A stretch of 64,000 nt of DNA, taken from JALZKA01 sp963734015. GTDB taxonomy: Bacteria; Actinomycetota; Thermoleophilia; Solirubrobacterales; 70-9. Shown piece after piece: positions 7,532 to 16,995 of the stretch (positions are counted from its first letter, which is position 1; every line of letters starts with the position of its first letter). The notes under the pieces are model-generated. The model was not told the origin of the DNA. It saw only the letters and a list, made by a program, of their open reading frames with translations, and made no database searches. Position numbers and translations under genes: made by a program. The stretch spans positions 1-64,000 of the forward strand of contig CAVTFG010000006.1 of NCBI GenBank assembly GCA_963734015.1, given 5' to 3'.

Positions 7532-8984
7532 TCGAGCCCTCCATCTGCAACTCGATCAGCCGGTTCATCTCGACGGAGTACTCCATCGGAAGCTCCTTGG
7601 CGATCGGCTCGATGAAGCCGTTCACGATCATCTTCGAAGCCTCTTCCTCGTCCAGGCCGCGCGACTGGAGGTAAAAGAGCTGCTCCTCGCCGATCTTCGA
7701 GACGGAGGCCTCGTGGCCCACGTTGGCGTCGGACTCGTCGATGCGGATCGTGGGGTAGGTGTCCGAGCGGGAATCGGGGTCGAGCAGCAGCGCGTCGCAG
7801 ACCACCTTCGACTTGGCCTCCGTCGCGCCCTTGGCGACCTCGAGCAGCCCGCGGTATGTGGCGCGCCCGCCGTCCTTGGAGATCGACTTCGAGAAGATCG
7901 ACGAGGTCGTCTTCGGGGCCCCGTGGATGATCTTGCCGCCGGCGTCTTGGTGCTGTCCCTTACCCGCGAACGCGATCGAGAGGATCTCGCCGTGCGCCCG
8001 CTCGCCGAGGAGGTAGATCGAGGGGTACTTCATCGTCAGCTTCGAGCCGAGGTTGCAGTCGACCCACTCCATCGTCGCGTCCTCCTGCGCGATCGCGCGC
8101 TTGGTGACGAGGTTGAAGACGTTCTGCGACCAGTTCTGGACCGTCGTGTAGCGGACGCGGGAGCTCGGCTTGGCGATGATCTCGACGACGGCCGAGTGGA
8201 GCGAGTCGCTTGAGTAGACCGGCGCCGTGCAGCCCTCGATGTAGTGCACGTCCGACCCTTCCTCGGCGATGATCAGCGTCCGCTCGAACTGGCCCATGTT
8301 CTCCGTGTTGATCCGGAAGTAGGCCTGAAGCGGCATCGCGACCTTGACGCCCTTGGGTACGTAGACGAACGAGCCGCCCGACCAGACAGCCGAGTTGAGC
8401 GCCGCGAGCTTGTTGTCGTTGGGCGGGATCACCGTGGCCCAGTACTCGCGCACGAGGTCCTCGTGCTCGCGGAGGGCGGTGTCCATATCCGTGAAGATCA
8501 CGCCCTGCGCCTCGAGCTGCTCGTTGACCTGGTGATAGACGGACTCGCTCTCGTACTGGGCGCCGACTCCCGAGAGGAACTTGCGCTCCGCCTCCGGGAT
8601 GCCGAGGCGGTCGAAGGTGTTTTTGATGTCGTCCGGGACCTCGTCCCAGGAGCGGCCGGCCTTCTCCGAGGCCCGCACGAAGTAGTGGATGTCGTCGAAG
8701 TCGATCTGCCCGAGGTTGCCGCCCCAGGTTGGGGTGGGCCGCTTCTCGAAGTGGTCGAGCGCCTTGAGCCGGAAGTCGCGCATCCACGCCGGCTCGTTCT
8801 TGTACTCGGAGATCGATTCCACGAGCTCCCGCGAGAGGCCCTTCGGCGCCTTGTAGGCGTAGCCGGTCTCGGGATCGTGGAAGCCGAACTTCTCGGCGTA
8901 GTCCGAACCGATGTTCTTGAGCCCGGCCTCCTGGTCGGTGAGAACCTTGGTGGATGGGGTTGCGGTCTCGGGGGGCGTGGTCAT
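7524..8984 (-). CDS. sufB: Fe-S cluster assembly protein SufB
   Basis: 486 residues from the ATG at 8984; the frame stays open further upstream but that part is antisense to the Rieske gene start and has no family similarity. SufB is the scaffold core where the nascent cluster forms. Family segments visible: TPTWGGNLGQIDFDDIHYFV, WSGGSFVYVPKGVKVAMPLQ, AEEGSDVHYIEGCTAP, VDCNLGSKLTMKYPS, LLDPDSRSDTYPTIRI and the C-terminal FYLQSRGLDEEEASKMIV. It is eight bases downstream of the Rieske ferredoxin and overlaps sufD. Confidence 0.95.
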   Translation of the reverse strand: MTTPPETATPSTKVLTDQEAGLKNIGSDYAEKFGFHDPETGYAYKAPKGLSRELVESISEYKNEPAWMRDFRLKALDHFEKRPTPTWGGNLGQIDFDDIHYFVRASEKAGRSWDEVPDDIKNTFDRLGIPEAERKFLSGVGAQYESESVYHQVNEQLEAQGVIFTDMDTALREHEDLVREYWATVIPPNDNKLAALNSAVWSGGSFVYVPKGVKVAMPLQAYFRINTENMGQFERTLIIAEEGSDVHYIEGCTAPVYSSDSLHSAVVEIIAKPSSRVRYTTVQNWSQNVFNLVTKRAIAQEDATMEWVDCNLGSKLTMKYPSIYLLGERAHGEILSIAFAGKGQHQDAGGKIIHGAPKTTSSIFSKSISKDGGRATYRGLLEVAKGATEAKSKVVCDALLLDPDSRSDTYPTIRIDESDANVGHEASVSKIGEEQLFYLQSRGLDEEEASKMIVNGFIEPIAKELPMEYSVEMNRLIELQMEGSIG

Positions 8985-8992
8985 TGGCTTGG

Positions 8993-9307
8993 TCAAACCT
9001 CCAGCTTCACTTCGCCATCGTCGATCTTCGCGGGAAACGTTTCCACCGGCTGAAAGGCCGGGAGCGACTTCGGGCGCCCCGTACGCAGGTCGAACAGCGA
9101 CCCGTGCCTGGGACATTCCACGGTACAGGACGCGGCGTCGAACTCACCCTCGGCGAGCGGGCCGTCGTCGTGCGAGCACCGATCCTCGATTGCCAGGAGA
9201 TCGCCACCGCAGTTGAACACGCCGATCACGCGCCCGTCCTCGATCGTGACGAGGCGCATGCCCCCGTCGGGGAGCTGATCGGTTTTGCAGACGGTGAAAT
9301 CAGGCAC
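8993..9307 (-). CDS. Rieske-type ferredoxin of the suf cluster
   Basis: 104 residues from a GTG at 9307. It carries both halves of the Rieske [2Fe-2S] site, RCSHDDG (CxH, about residue 44) and ECPRHGSLFD (CxxH, about residue 65). Size and position suggest an electron-transfer partner for SUF assembly, as often encoded in actinobacterial suf operons. It lies between sufU and sufB on the same strand. A dioxygenase ferredoxin role is possible in principle, but no oxygenase is nearby. Confidence 0.88.
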   Translation of the reverse strand: MPDFTVCKTDQLPDGGMRLVTIEDGRVIGVFNCGGDLLAIEDRCSHDDGPLAEGEFDAASCTVECPRHGSLFDLRTGRPKSLPAFQPVETFPAKIDDGEVKLEV

Positions 9308-9372
9308 GAACAATCCCTTGGTATTCCTACTTCCGAGGTCGGATTTTAGCGATGGGCCCGGGCGTGCTCGGG

Positions 9373-9798
9373 CTAGATGCGCTCGGCCATCGAGGGGTCG
9401 CCGCGCTCGCCCTCGTCCTCCCACTCGGCGATCTCGCCTAGCGAGGCGGATTTGACGACCTTGAGGCCCAGGAGCGCGCACTTCATCCGCGTCGCCGAGA
9501 TGTCGATCCCGAGCAGGTCGAGGACGAATTCCTTGGGCAGGCGCAGCAGCTCCTCGGGCGTCTTGCCCTCGAGCTCCTCGGTCAGCATCGAGGTGGCAGC
9601 GGTCGAGATCGCGCAGCCCTTGCCCTCGAACGCGACCTCCACGACTCGCCCGTCGTCGTCGAGCTTGATGTAGACGTGCTGCTCGTCGCCGCAGAAGGGA
9701 TTGGTGTCCTCGAAGTCCATGTCGTAGGACTCCGGCCGCCCGAAGTTTCGGGGGCGCTTGTAGTGATCGAGGATGTTCTCGCGATAGAGATCGTCCAT
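9373..9798 (-). CDS. sufU: SufU-type sulfur transfer/scaffold protein
   Basis: 141 residues from ATG at 9798. IscU/SufU fold with the three cysteines in place: NPFCGDEQ, GKGCAISTAATS and RMKCALLGL. The Asp after the first Cys and the long insertion before the third Cys are typical of SufU, which in Gram-positives binds zinc and accepts sulfur from SufS. It begins the sufU-Rieske-sufB-sufD block. Its partner SufS is encoded 4.4 kb away, in the second suf block. Confidence 0.92.
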   Translation of the reverse strand: MDDLYRENILDHYKRPRNFGRPESYDMDFEDTNPFCGDEQHVYIKLDDDGRVVEVAFEGKGCAISTAATSMLTEELEGKTPEELLRLPKEFVLDLLGIDISATRMKCALLGLKVVKSASLGEIAEWEDEGERGDPSMAERI

Positions 9799-9832
9799 TT
9801 GGATCGCTCCGCAACCTACGGTAGCCTGCGAC

Positions 9833-10219
9833 GTGATGAAGGCTTGGATCGCGGTGGGGATCGTGGCCGCCGGCGGCGCGCTGGCCGCGGTGGCATCCGC
9901 GGGCGACGTTGCGACCTTCCCGACCAAGGTCACGATGTCCAAGCAGGCACCGGCGTTCCACGGCAAGGTGAAGTCGGACGAGGACATGTGCATCGAGGGG
10001 CGGAAGGTGAAGCTGCTGCGGCGGACCCGCTCTGGGCGGCCGTACCGCCTGCTCGGCAGCGACCGCGCGAACGCCAACGGCAAGTGGGCGGTCAAGGAGC
10101 CCGGCGAGTTCACGCTCAAGTCGGGCATCTACATCGCACGGGCGCCGAAGGCGATCGTGCACACGCCGGTCGCCACGGTGTGCGCGAAGGACGCCTCCCG
10201 CAAGGTCGTCGTCGACTAG
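9833..10219 (+). CDS. Secreted protein of unknown function, 127-128 aa
   Basis: Starts at GTG 9833 or the adjacent ATG 9836. Residues 1-23 (KAWIAVGIVAAGGALAAVASA) form a signal peptide; the mature part is basic and looks beta-rich, with CIEGRKVKLLRRTRSGRPYRLLG and NANGKWAV. Two cysteines (DMCIEG, TVCAKD) could pair outside the cell. The region is reminiscent of small Ig-like repeat proteins, without a firm family. Divergent from sufU, it is the first gene of the insert that splits the suf cluster. Confidence 0.5.
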   Translation: MMKAWIAVGIVAAGGALAAVASAGDVATFPTKVTMSKQAPAFHGKVKSDEDMCIEGRKVKLLRRTRSGRPYRLLGSDRANANGKWAVKEPGEFTLKSGIYIARAPKAIVHTPVATVCAKDASRKVVVD

Positions 10220-10226
10220 CGAGCGG

Positions 10227-11000
10227 TTACGCCGCGCGAACCTCGAACTCAGTCAGCGTCAAGGGGCCGAACGACGTGATCACCGCGACGTCGACCGCGT
10301 CGCGGCCACGCCCTACCACGACCCGACCGACGCGGCGGCGGTTGTTGCGGGCGTCGAACGTGTGCCACGCGCCATCGAGGTACGCCTCGAACCAAGCGGC
10401 GAAGTCCATCGGTTCGGCCGGCGGCGGGACCTCGATGTCCGGGATGTAGCCGCAGACATAGCGCGCTGGGATGTTCAACGCGCGGCAGAAGGTGATTGCC
10501 AGATGGGCGAAGTCACGGCAGACGCCCTGACCGGCGCGGTAGGCGTCGATCGCTGTGGTCCATGGGTTGGACGCACCGGCCACCCACTCGAGATGGTTGT
10601 GAACGAAGTCGACGATCGCCTGAACGCGTTCCCATCCGGGCTCCAGGTCGCCGAAGCGCCGCCACGCCTCGTGGCCGAGTTCGTCGGGCAGGCAGAAGCG
10701 GCTGGGCATGACGAACACGATGTGCTCGTCGGGCAGAGCCATGATCGGGGTCTCGGGCGTGCCCGGCGCGCTCGAATCGATCGGCGATGACAGGACGACC
10801 TCGGCGTCGTAGGCGATCCGGGAGGCGCCGGGGGCGATGGTGACTCGCTCGCACCGGTTACCGAATCCGTCGACGTAGCCGTGGTGCTCGGCGCCGGTGT
10901 CCCATCGTTCCGCTTGCACCACCAGTTCGTCCCCCGAGGGCGCGGCCTGGACGACCGCCGAGATCGGCTGCGGCGTCTCGAAACCGAGGGTGCATCCCAC
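10227..11000 (-). CDS. Transglutaminase-like protein
   Basis: 257 residues. The second half is a transglutaminase-like core: GQGVCRDFAHLAITFCRALN carries the catalytic Cys, followed by IPARYVCGYIPD and DGAWHTFDARNNRR with the Asp. The position normally occupied by the catalytic His (often DFHAW) reads DFAAW. As I recall, Ser or Ala here is common in this bacterial subfamily, so activity may differ rather than be lost. The N-terminal domain resembles the beta domain that precedes bacterial transglutaminase cores. No signal peptide. Its start is close to the GMC oxidoreductase stop at 11044, so the two may be co-transcribed. Confidence 0.75.
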   Translation of the reverse strand: MGCTLGFETPQPISAVVQAAPSGDELVVQAERWDTGAEHHGYVDGFGNRCERVTIAPGASRIAYDAEVVLSSPIDSSAPGTPETPIMALPDEHIVFVMPSRFCLPDELGHEAWRRFGDLEPGWERVQAIVDFVHNHLEWVAGASNPWTTAIDAYRAGQGVCRDFAHLAITFCRALNIPARYVCGYIPDIEVPPPAEPMDFAAWFEAYLDGAWHTFDARNNRRRVGRVVVGRGRDAVDVAVITSFGPLTLTEFEVRAA

Positions 11001-11043
11001 ATCCAGGACCAGCGCTCTGTCGTCGTCACCCGCGACGCCGCGC

Positions 11044-13452
11044 CTACTCGATCCGCTCCGCCGCGTACTCCGCCAGCGCCATCACGGTCATCTGGGGGTT
11101 CACCGTGATCGCCGCCGGGAAGACGCTCGCGTCGCAGGCATAGACGCCCGACGCGCCGCGGACGGCGAAGTCCGGGTCCACGACGCCGCCTGAGTCCGCG
11201 CTGATCGCGTTGCCGCCCTGCGGGTGCGAGGTGTGGAGCTGGATGTCCGTGTTGTCGGCGATCTGCCCGTCGAGGTCGTCGAGCGCCGCCGGGGACGAGT
11301 ACGGCAGATACCGGAACGTCGTGGCCATCACCTTCGTGGCCCCCGCAGCGAGGTGGATGCGTCCGGCGAGCTTGAGGCCGGCGACCAGCCGCTTCAGGTC
11401 GTCCGGATGCGGGTCGTACTTGAGCTTCATGCGCCCGCGCCAGTCGAGCGAGACGGTCGCGCCGGGCCTCGTGCCGACCACCGACCCGGTGCACGCCATC
11501 CGGTCGTAGTGGCGCATGTTGCGGTAGTGGTCGCGGAACCAGCCCGGCATGAAGAGCGATTGCGCGCCGACGGGGTTGAACCAGGTCTCCAGGACGAGCC
11601 CGTCGTCGCCCGGCGGGCGCAGGTAGTGGGAGATCTGCAGGCCGGCGTAGGCATCGAGCTTCTCGTCGAACTCGGCGGTGAGCGGCGCCCCGAGGTTCCA
11701 CGACAGCCCGCGACCGACGTTGGGGCCGCCGACGTGCGAACGCTGCAGGATCAGGCTCGATGCGAGGGCGCCGGCGGAGACGACCACGGTGTTCGCACTC
11801 ACGCGTAGCCGGCGCCCGTCGCCGAGCTTGCAGTCGACCTCGGTTGGGCTCCCGTTCCGCGGCGTGACCTTCTCAACACCGCATTCGCTGTAGATCCGGA
11901 CGGCGTCCCCGAACTCGGCCTGCGCCTTCGGCAGGGCGTAGTCGAGCGCCGAGAGCTTGCGCCCGAAGGGACAGCCGATGTTGCAGTAGCCACAGCCGAG
12001 GCAGTCCGAGATGTTTGCCTCGACCACGTCGAAGGCCCCGTCGCGGTCAAGGCCGAGCGCCTTGACGCCCTCGCGGAACTTCCGGGCGCCGCCCGCAAGG
12101 GTGCTGCGGGACGTCATCCGGCCGATCGGGACGAACTCCCTGAGCCGCTCGAACGCCGTCGCCACGCCGGTCTCGTCGAGTCCGGCGTTCAGCCCGTCGG
12201 GGTCGTTCCAGCGATCCAGCACGTGGTCCGGCAGCTCGAAGCAGACGGCGTTGTTGACGACGGTGCTGCCGCCCACGCACTTGCCCTGGAGGACCTGGAA
12301 GCGGGCGTCGGTGGACATCTGCATCCCGCCGTCGGCGTAGAGGCTCGCGAACTGCCCCCGCTCGTCCTCGGTGAACTCCGTCGGGTCGAGATGCCGTCCG
12401 CGCTCGAGCATGACGACCTCCCGCCCGCGCTCGGCCAGCCGGTTCGCGACGATCGCGCCGGCGGCCCCCGTCCCCACCACGACGACGTCCGCGTTGATGC
12501 GATCGGTGTCGACCTCGGCCGGCGGGCGGACCCGGAGCCGGGGATAGGGGCGGTTGGCGAGGTCGGATGGGATGCCGCCCTCGCGCCGGTCGGAGAACCG
12601 CACGTAACCGGTCGCCTCGGCCGTGCGGGGGTCCGCGTAGTAGCCGATGAAAGTGAGCTGCTGGGCGGCGAAAAGCATGGACTGGACGAGGCGCCGGAGG
12701 AATCCCGGGAGCCGCCGCTCGGCAACGTCCGCGATGAAGCAGCGCTCGACGAAGTCGATCCGCCGCTCCGGCGACATCGTCGGGAACGGCGGCCGGAGAC
12801 GGAGCATCGGGTAGATGCACAGCGCGGTGAGCGCTAGCTTCGTCTTGCTCTTCTCCTCGGCGGGGAACGACCACAGATACTCGTCGACGTTGGCGGCCAC
12901 GTCCGCGGCGGTGATCTTCTCGTCCTCGCCCATCACGAGCACCTCGGCCAGGGCCATGAGGGTTCGGTGCTGATGAGGGGCGAGATAGCGGAGCGTGTAC
13001 CGGGCGCGCGCAGCGGTGCGCTGGCACCACGCGAGCGTCGCGGTCACCCCGACCGCGAGGACGATCCAGATCCAGAACAGGGTCTCCGCGGCGGGAAGCT
13101 CCCAGCCGAACGGCGCCTGGAACGAGCCCGAGACGTCGCTGGTGTTCCCGACCAGCAGCGAGATCACAAGCGACGCGATCAGCAGCACGTGAGCCCCGAT
13201 GACCACCTGTACCGCCCAGGCGTGCCGGCGGACGTCCGCCGCGGCGACCACGCAGAGGGCCGCGAAGGTGCCGTCCTTGGCGACCGAATTGGCGACGAAC
13301 GGGAACTCCGCCTTGGGGTCCGCCAGCGTCCCCTGCAGCACGTACGAGACCGCCAGTCCGAAGAAGACCGGCCCGAGGATCAGGAGGAACTTTCGCAGCC
13401 GCTCTTCCTCCCTCGTCAGCACCTCGCCCTCGATTCGCCTGGCCACCGTCAA
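11044..13452 (-). CDS. GMC-family FAD oxidoreductase with N-terminal membrane region
   Basis: 802 residues, longer than typical GMC enzymes. Residues 1-150 contain about four hydrophobic segments (near 23-41, 62-75, 80-101 and 123-142), so the enzyme is probably membrane-anchored. From about residue 322 the FAD-binding motif ADVVVVGTGAAGAIVANRLA appears, then GKCVGGSTVVNNAVCF and the C-terminal HTSHPQGGNAIS and NPQMTVMALAEYAA. A Cys-rich segment, DCLGCGYCNIGCPFG near residue 485, is seen in long-chain alcohol oxidase-type and related GMC proteins. Likely acts on a hydrophobic alcohol or sterol-like substrate at the membrane (inference). Confidence 0.8.
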   Translation of the reverse strand: MTVARRIEGEVLTREEERLRKFLLILGPVFFGLAVSYVLQGTLADPKAEFPFVANSVAKDGTFAALCVVAAADVRRHAWAVQVVIGAHVLLIASLVISLLVGNTSDVSGSFQAPFGWELPAAETLFWIWIVLAVGVTATLAWCQRTAARARYTLRYLAPHQHRTLMALAEVLVMGEDEKITAADVAANVDEYLWSFPAEEKSKTKLALTALCIYPMLRLRPPFPTMSPERRIDFVERCFIADVAERRLPGFLRRLVQSMLFAAQQLTFIGYYADPRTAEATGYVRFSDRREGGIPSDLANRPYPRLRVRPPAEVDTDRINADVVVVGTGAAGAIVANRLAERGREVVMLERGRHLDPTEFTEDERGQFASLYADGGMQMSTDARFQVLQGKCVGGSTVVNNAVCFELPDHVLDRWNDPDGLNAGLDETGVATAFERLREFVPIGRMTSRSTLAGGARKFREGVKALGLDRDGAFDVVEANISDCLGCGYCNIGCPFGRKLSALDYALPKAQAEFGDAVRIYSECGVEKVTPRNGSPTEVDCKLGDGRRLRVSANTVVVSAGALASSLILQRSHVGGPNVGRGLSWNLGAPLTAEFDEKLDAYAGLQISHYLRPPGDDGLVLETWFNPVGAQSLFMPGWFRDHYRNMRHYDRMACTGSVVGTRPGATVSLDWRGRMKLKYDPHPDDLKRLVAGLKLAGRIHLAAGATKVMATTFRYLPYSSPAALDDLDGQIADNTDIQLHTSHPQGGNAISADSGGVVDPDFAVRGASGVYACDASVFPAAITVNPQMTVMALAEYAAERIE

Positions 13453-13471
13453 GTCTGCTCCTCCCCGATGC

Positions 13472-13897
13472 TCAGCTGGTGCGCCTGACCTCCGCCGGCG
13501 AGCCCGCGGCGCGCATCGCCGCCGCCCGGTCGTAGAACTCCTGGACCTTCACGCACAGGGCACCGTCGAAGGTGAACACCTGGCAGACCTCGTCGGACAC
13601 GGCGAGGCCGCTGTGGGCTCCCGTGCCCGAGCGCCTCGTGACGGCGAGCACGTGCGGGGGCGCTTCGATCAGCTCGAGGATGTCGAACTCGAGCTGCCCG
13701 ACCGCCGAGCGCCACTGGTTCCAGAAGCCGATCACAGCGTCGTGCCCGCGATAGACATCCGGATCCGGGTCGTCGGACGGCGCGATCCACTCGACGTCGG
13801 GCGAGAGGTGCTCGAGCACCCATGAGCGATCGCCGGCGTTCCAGGCCTCGTATCCCCGCCGGATCAGGTCGGCATAGTATTCCGACACGGAAGGCAT
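13472..13897 (-). CDS. SnoaL-like/NTF2-fold protein
   Basis: 141 residues. NTF2-like cone fold: VSEYYADLIRRGYEAWNAGD at the N-terminus, then LEHLSPDVEWIAPSDDPDPDVYRGHDAVIGFW and later QVFTFDGALCVKVQEFYDR. Such proteins include polyketide cyclases, isomerases and limonene-epoxide-hydrolase-like enzymes; the activity cannot be assigned. It lies 19 bases upstream of the GMC oxidoreductase on the same strand. Confidence 0.72.
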   Translation of the reverse strand: MPSVSEYYADLIRRGYEAWNAGDRSWVLEHLSPDVEWIAPSDDPDPDVYRGHDAVIGFWNQWRSAVGQLEFDILELIEAPPHVLAVTRRSGTGAHSGLAVSDEVCQVFTFDGALCVKVQEFYDRAAAMRAAGSPAEVRRTS

Positions 13898-13942
13898 CCT
13901 ACGCCTCTTTGAGCATCGAACAGGCGTAGACTCACAGATGCG

Positions 13943-14227
13943 ATGAGCGGCATTCTTCTCATCGTCATCGGGGTTTCACTCGTGGTGATGGTCTTGGTTC
14001 TGACCGTCGGACGCGGTCCGGGAGGCCGCCCGCGCCCACGGTCGATCTCCGGCATGGCCGAGCGCGAGAACGCGGCCCACACTCAGTTCGAGATCGAGGA
14101 GCACGACATCGAGGAGATGCTCGCGGCTCGCAACGCGCTCCGGGCCCGGATCGGAAAGCCGCCGATCGGCGACGAGCTGGCTGAGAATGCTCGCCGCCGG
14201 CCCTCCGGCGAGTCGGAAAAGGCCTAA
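13943..14227 (+). CDS. Small membrane-anchored protein, 94 aa
   Basis: One N-terminal membrane helix (residues 3-22, ILLIVIGVSLVVMVLVLTVG), then a Pro/Arg-rich linker and a charged helix with ERENAAHTQFEIEEHDIEEM and LAARNALRARIGKPPIGDEL. The C-terminal pattern (xARNxxRxRxGxPPLxxEL-like) resembles small proteins I have seen in related actinobacteria, without known function. It ends five bases before the convergent sufS stop. Confidence 0.5.
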   Translation: MSGILLIVIGVSLVVMVLVLTVGRGPGGRPRPRSISGMAERENAAHTQFEIEEHDIEEMLAARNALRARIGKPPIGDELAENARRRPSGESEKA

Positions 14228-14232
14228 GCCGA

Positions 14233-15479
14233 CTAGACGCCGAACACGCGCCGCGCGTCCACCAGGCCGTCGGCCAGCCGGTCGATCTCGTCAGTCGTCG
14301 TGTAGACGCCGAACGAGGCACGGGCGGTGGCGGCGACTCCGAGGCGGTCCATCAGCGGCTGCGCGCAGTGGTGGCCGGCGCGGACCGCGACACCGTGGCG
14401 GTCGAGGATCTCGGACACGTCGTGCGCGTGCACGCCCTCGAGCTCGAACGAGACCGGGCCGATCCGCTCGGGCCCTGCGCCGGGGCCGTAGATGGTGAGG
14501 CCCGGCACTTCGGGTAGGCGCTCCATCGCGTAGCCGGTGACCTCGCGTTCGTGGGCCGTGACGGCATCCATGCCGACACCGTCGAGCCACCGCAGGGCGG
14601 CCGCGAAGCCGATTGCCTGGGTGATCGCGGGAGTCCCGGCCTCGAACCGCGCGGGCGGGCCGGCGTAGGTCGTGCCCTCCTTCGTCACCTTGCGGATCAT
14701 CGAGCCGCCGCCCAGGAACGGGGGCATCTCGCGGAGCAGGTCGAGGCGGGCCCAGAGCGCGCCGATCCCGGTTGGCCCGTAGGCCTTGTGGCCGGTCGCC
14801 GCGTAGAAGTCGACGCCCAGCTCGGCGACGTCCACCGCCAGCTTCGGCGCCGCCTGGGCGCCGTCGGCCAGGACGAGGGCGCCGGCGTCGTGGGCGAACC
14901 GCGCGATCTCCGCCAGCGGGTTCAGCGTGCCGAGCACGTTCGAGACATGCGCCACGGCGACGAGCTTGGGGCCGCGCTCCAGCTCCGCTCCGAGGCCGTC
15001 CATGTCGAGAGAGCCATCGTCCAGGACGCGGACCCAGCCGATCTCGGCACCGGTGCGCTCGGCGAGCTGCTGCCAGGGCACGATGTTCGAGTGGTGCTCC
15101 ATCTCGGTGAGCACGATCCGGTCGCCGGCGCTCACGTTGGCGTCGCCCCAGGCGCGGGCAACCAGATTGATCGCCTCGGTCGCGTTGCGGACGAAGATGA
15201 CCTCGCGCAGGTCCGCGGCACCGAGGTGGTCGGCGACCGTGGCGCGGGCGCCCTCGAAGGCGGCCGTGGCCTCCGCCGACATCGTGTGCGAGCCGCGATG
15301 GACGTTCGAGTGGTGGGAGCGCTCGTACCGGTCCACCGCCTGGATCGAGGCGAGGACGCGCTGCGACGAGGCGCCCGAGTCGAGGTACGCGATCGGCTTG
15401 CCGTTGACCTCGCGGGCCAGCGCCGGGAAGGCCGCGCGGACCTTCTCGAGCGGGAAGCTGACGGTGGCGGGAGTGGCCA

Positions 15480-15480
<1 letters not shown>
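14233..15480 (-). CDS. sufS: SufS-type cysteine desulfurase
   Basis: 415 residues from ATG at 15480, whose ATGA overlaps the stop of sufC. PLP-dependent enzyme that takes sulfur from cysteine as a persulfide. Seen: YLDSGASSQRV, HHSNVHRGSHTMS, the PLP lysine in AATGHKAYGPTGIGALW, and the catalytic cysteine in VRAGHHCAQPLMDRLG on the short loop of the SufS group. It donates sulfur to SufU (9373-9798). Confidence 0.94.
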
Positions 15481-16244
<764 letters not shown>

Positions 16245-16283
16245 AAGTGGTGTTCGTCAGTCCTTCATTGGTGTCGGAAGCGG

Positions 16284-16769
16284 TTAGGCGGGCTGGCCTG
16301 TCAGTGGCCGTTCGTCGCTCTCCTCGGAGAACTCGACCAGGTCGGCCAGGGTGGTGCCGGCCAGGGCTTTGGTGACGCCGCCGTGGACGCGGGTCCACAG
16401 GAACTTCGTCGCACAGGCGCGGTCGCCGTCGGTCTCGTGCGAGCAGAGCACGCGTCCTTCGCGGTCGGCGTGGAAGCACTCCATGGGCGCGATCGGCCCC
16501 TCGAGCGCCTGGACGACGTCGAGCATCGCGATATCGGCGGCCGGCATCGCGAGGCGGTAGCCGCCATGGGCGCCACGCACCGAGCTCACTAGCCCGGCTT
16601 GGCGCAGCTTGGCGACCAGATGCTCGAGATACGAGAGCGGGAGTGCCTCGGCCTCGGCGACGGCGGTCAGCGAGACCGGGGTGGCGTCGGCGGGCTCGGC
16701 GCCGTCGGTTCGGCGCCCGAGCTCGACCATGAGACGCACTCCGTACTCAGCTTTGGTCGAGAACAGCAT
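16284..16769 (-). CDS. Rrf2-family Fe-S-sensing regulator of suf genes
   Basis: 161 residues. The winged helix starts MLFSTKAEYGVRLMVELGRR and includes RQAGLVSSVRGAHGGYRLA, the Rrf2 signature. Three cysteines in the sensor loop (PMECFHADREG, VLCSHETDGD, RACATKFLW) match the [2Fe-2S]-binding arrangement of IscR-type members, so it probably senses cluster supply. First gene of the unit with sufC and sufS; likely autoregulates through the palindrome at 16785-16795. Confidence 0.88.
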   Translation of the reverse strand: MLFSTKAEYGVRLMVELGRRTDGAEPADATPVSLTAVAEAEALPLSYLEHLVAKLRQAGLVSSVRGAHGGYRLAMPAADIAMLDVVQALEGPIAPMECFHADREGRVLCSHETDGDRACATKFLWTRVHGGVTKALAGTTLADLVEFSEESDERPLTGQPA

Positions 16770-16784
16770 CGCCAGAAATCCTAG

Positions 16785-16795
16785 CGACTGAGTCG
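16785..16795. promoter_or_regulatory. Palindrome upstream of the Rrf2 gene, candidate operator
   Basis: CGACTGAGTCG, a perfect 5-1-5 inverted repeat, 15 bases upstream of the Rrf2 start codon. Rrf2 repressors commonly bind short palindromes in their own promoters. A second matching site near sufU was looked for and not found. Confidence 0.4.
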
Positions 16796-16826
16796 GTTAT
16801 GGCCGCCGCCCGTCGAACGCGCTGCA

Positions 16827-16991
16827 TTGGACGAAACTCACAGTGCGCTCCGCAACATGCTGGAGCCCGAGGGCCGGGAGGAGGCGCGCGCGGCGCTCCG
16901 CGACTACTACCGCGAGGGCGAGCGGACCGAGGGCGGCCCGATCGGCTTGGAGGGCGAGTACCTGATCACGCTCGGCACGAAGCGCGAGTGA
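16827..16991 (+). pseudogene. Possible 5'-truncated methyltransferase remnant or small protein
   Basis: The frame is open from 16785 to TGA at 16989-16991. From the TTG at 16827 it reads LDETHSALRNMLEPEGREEA, then ALRDYYREGERTEGGPI and EYLITLGTKRE. This looks like the C-terminal end of a class I SAM-dependent methyltransferase, without the nucleotide-binding part. It could be a relic of a deletion or a genuine short gene starting at ATG 16857. It converges with the response regulator, four bases away. Confidence 0.35.
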
Positions 16992-16995
16992 GCCG

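Noticed and set aside
8985..9116. N-terminal extension of SufB
   Set aside because: It is antisense-frame sequence over the Rieske gene; the ATG at 8984 gives the normal SufB start.
9308..9372. CCTACTTCCGAGG near the Rieske gene as a third copy of the sulfur promoter motif
   Set aside because: Only a few bases match and the palindrome is not formed.
11224..13825. Plus-strand open frames opposite the GMC oxidoreductase
   Set aside because: Low-complexity antisense of a clear 802-residue enzyme.
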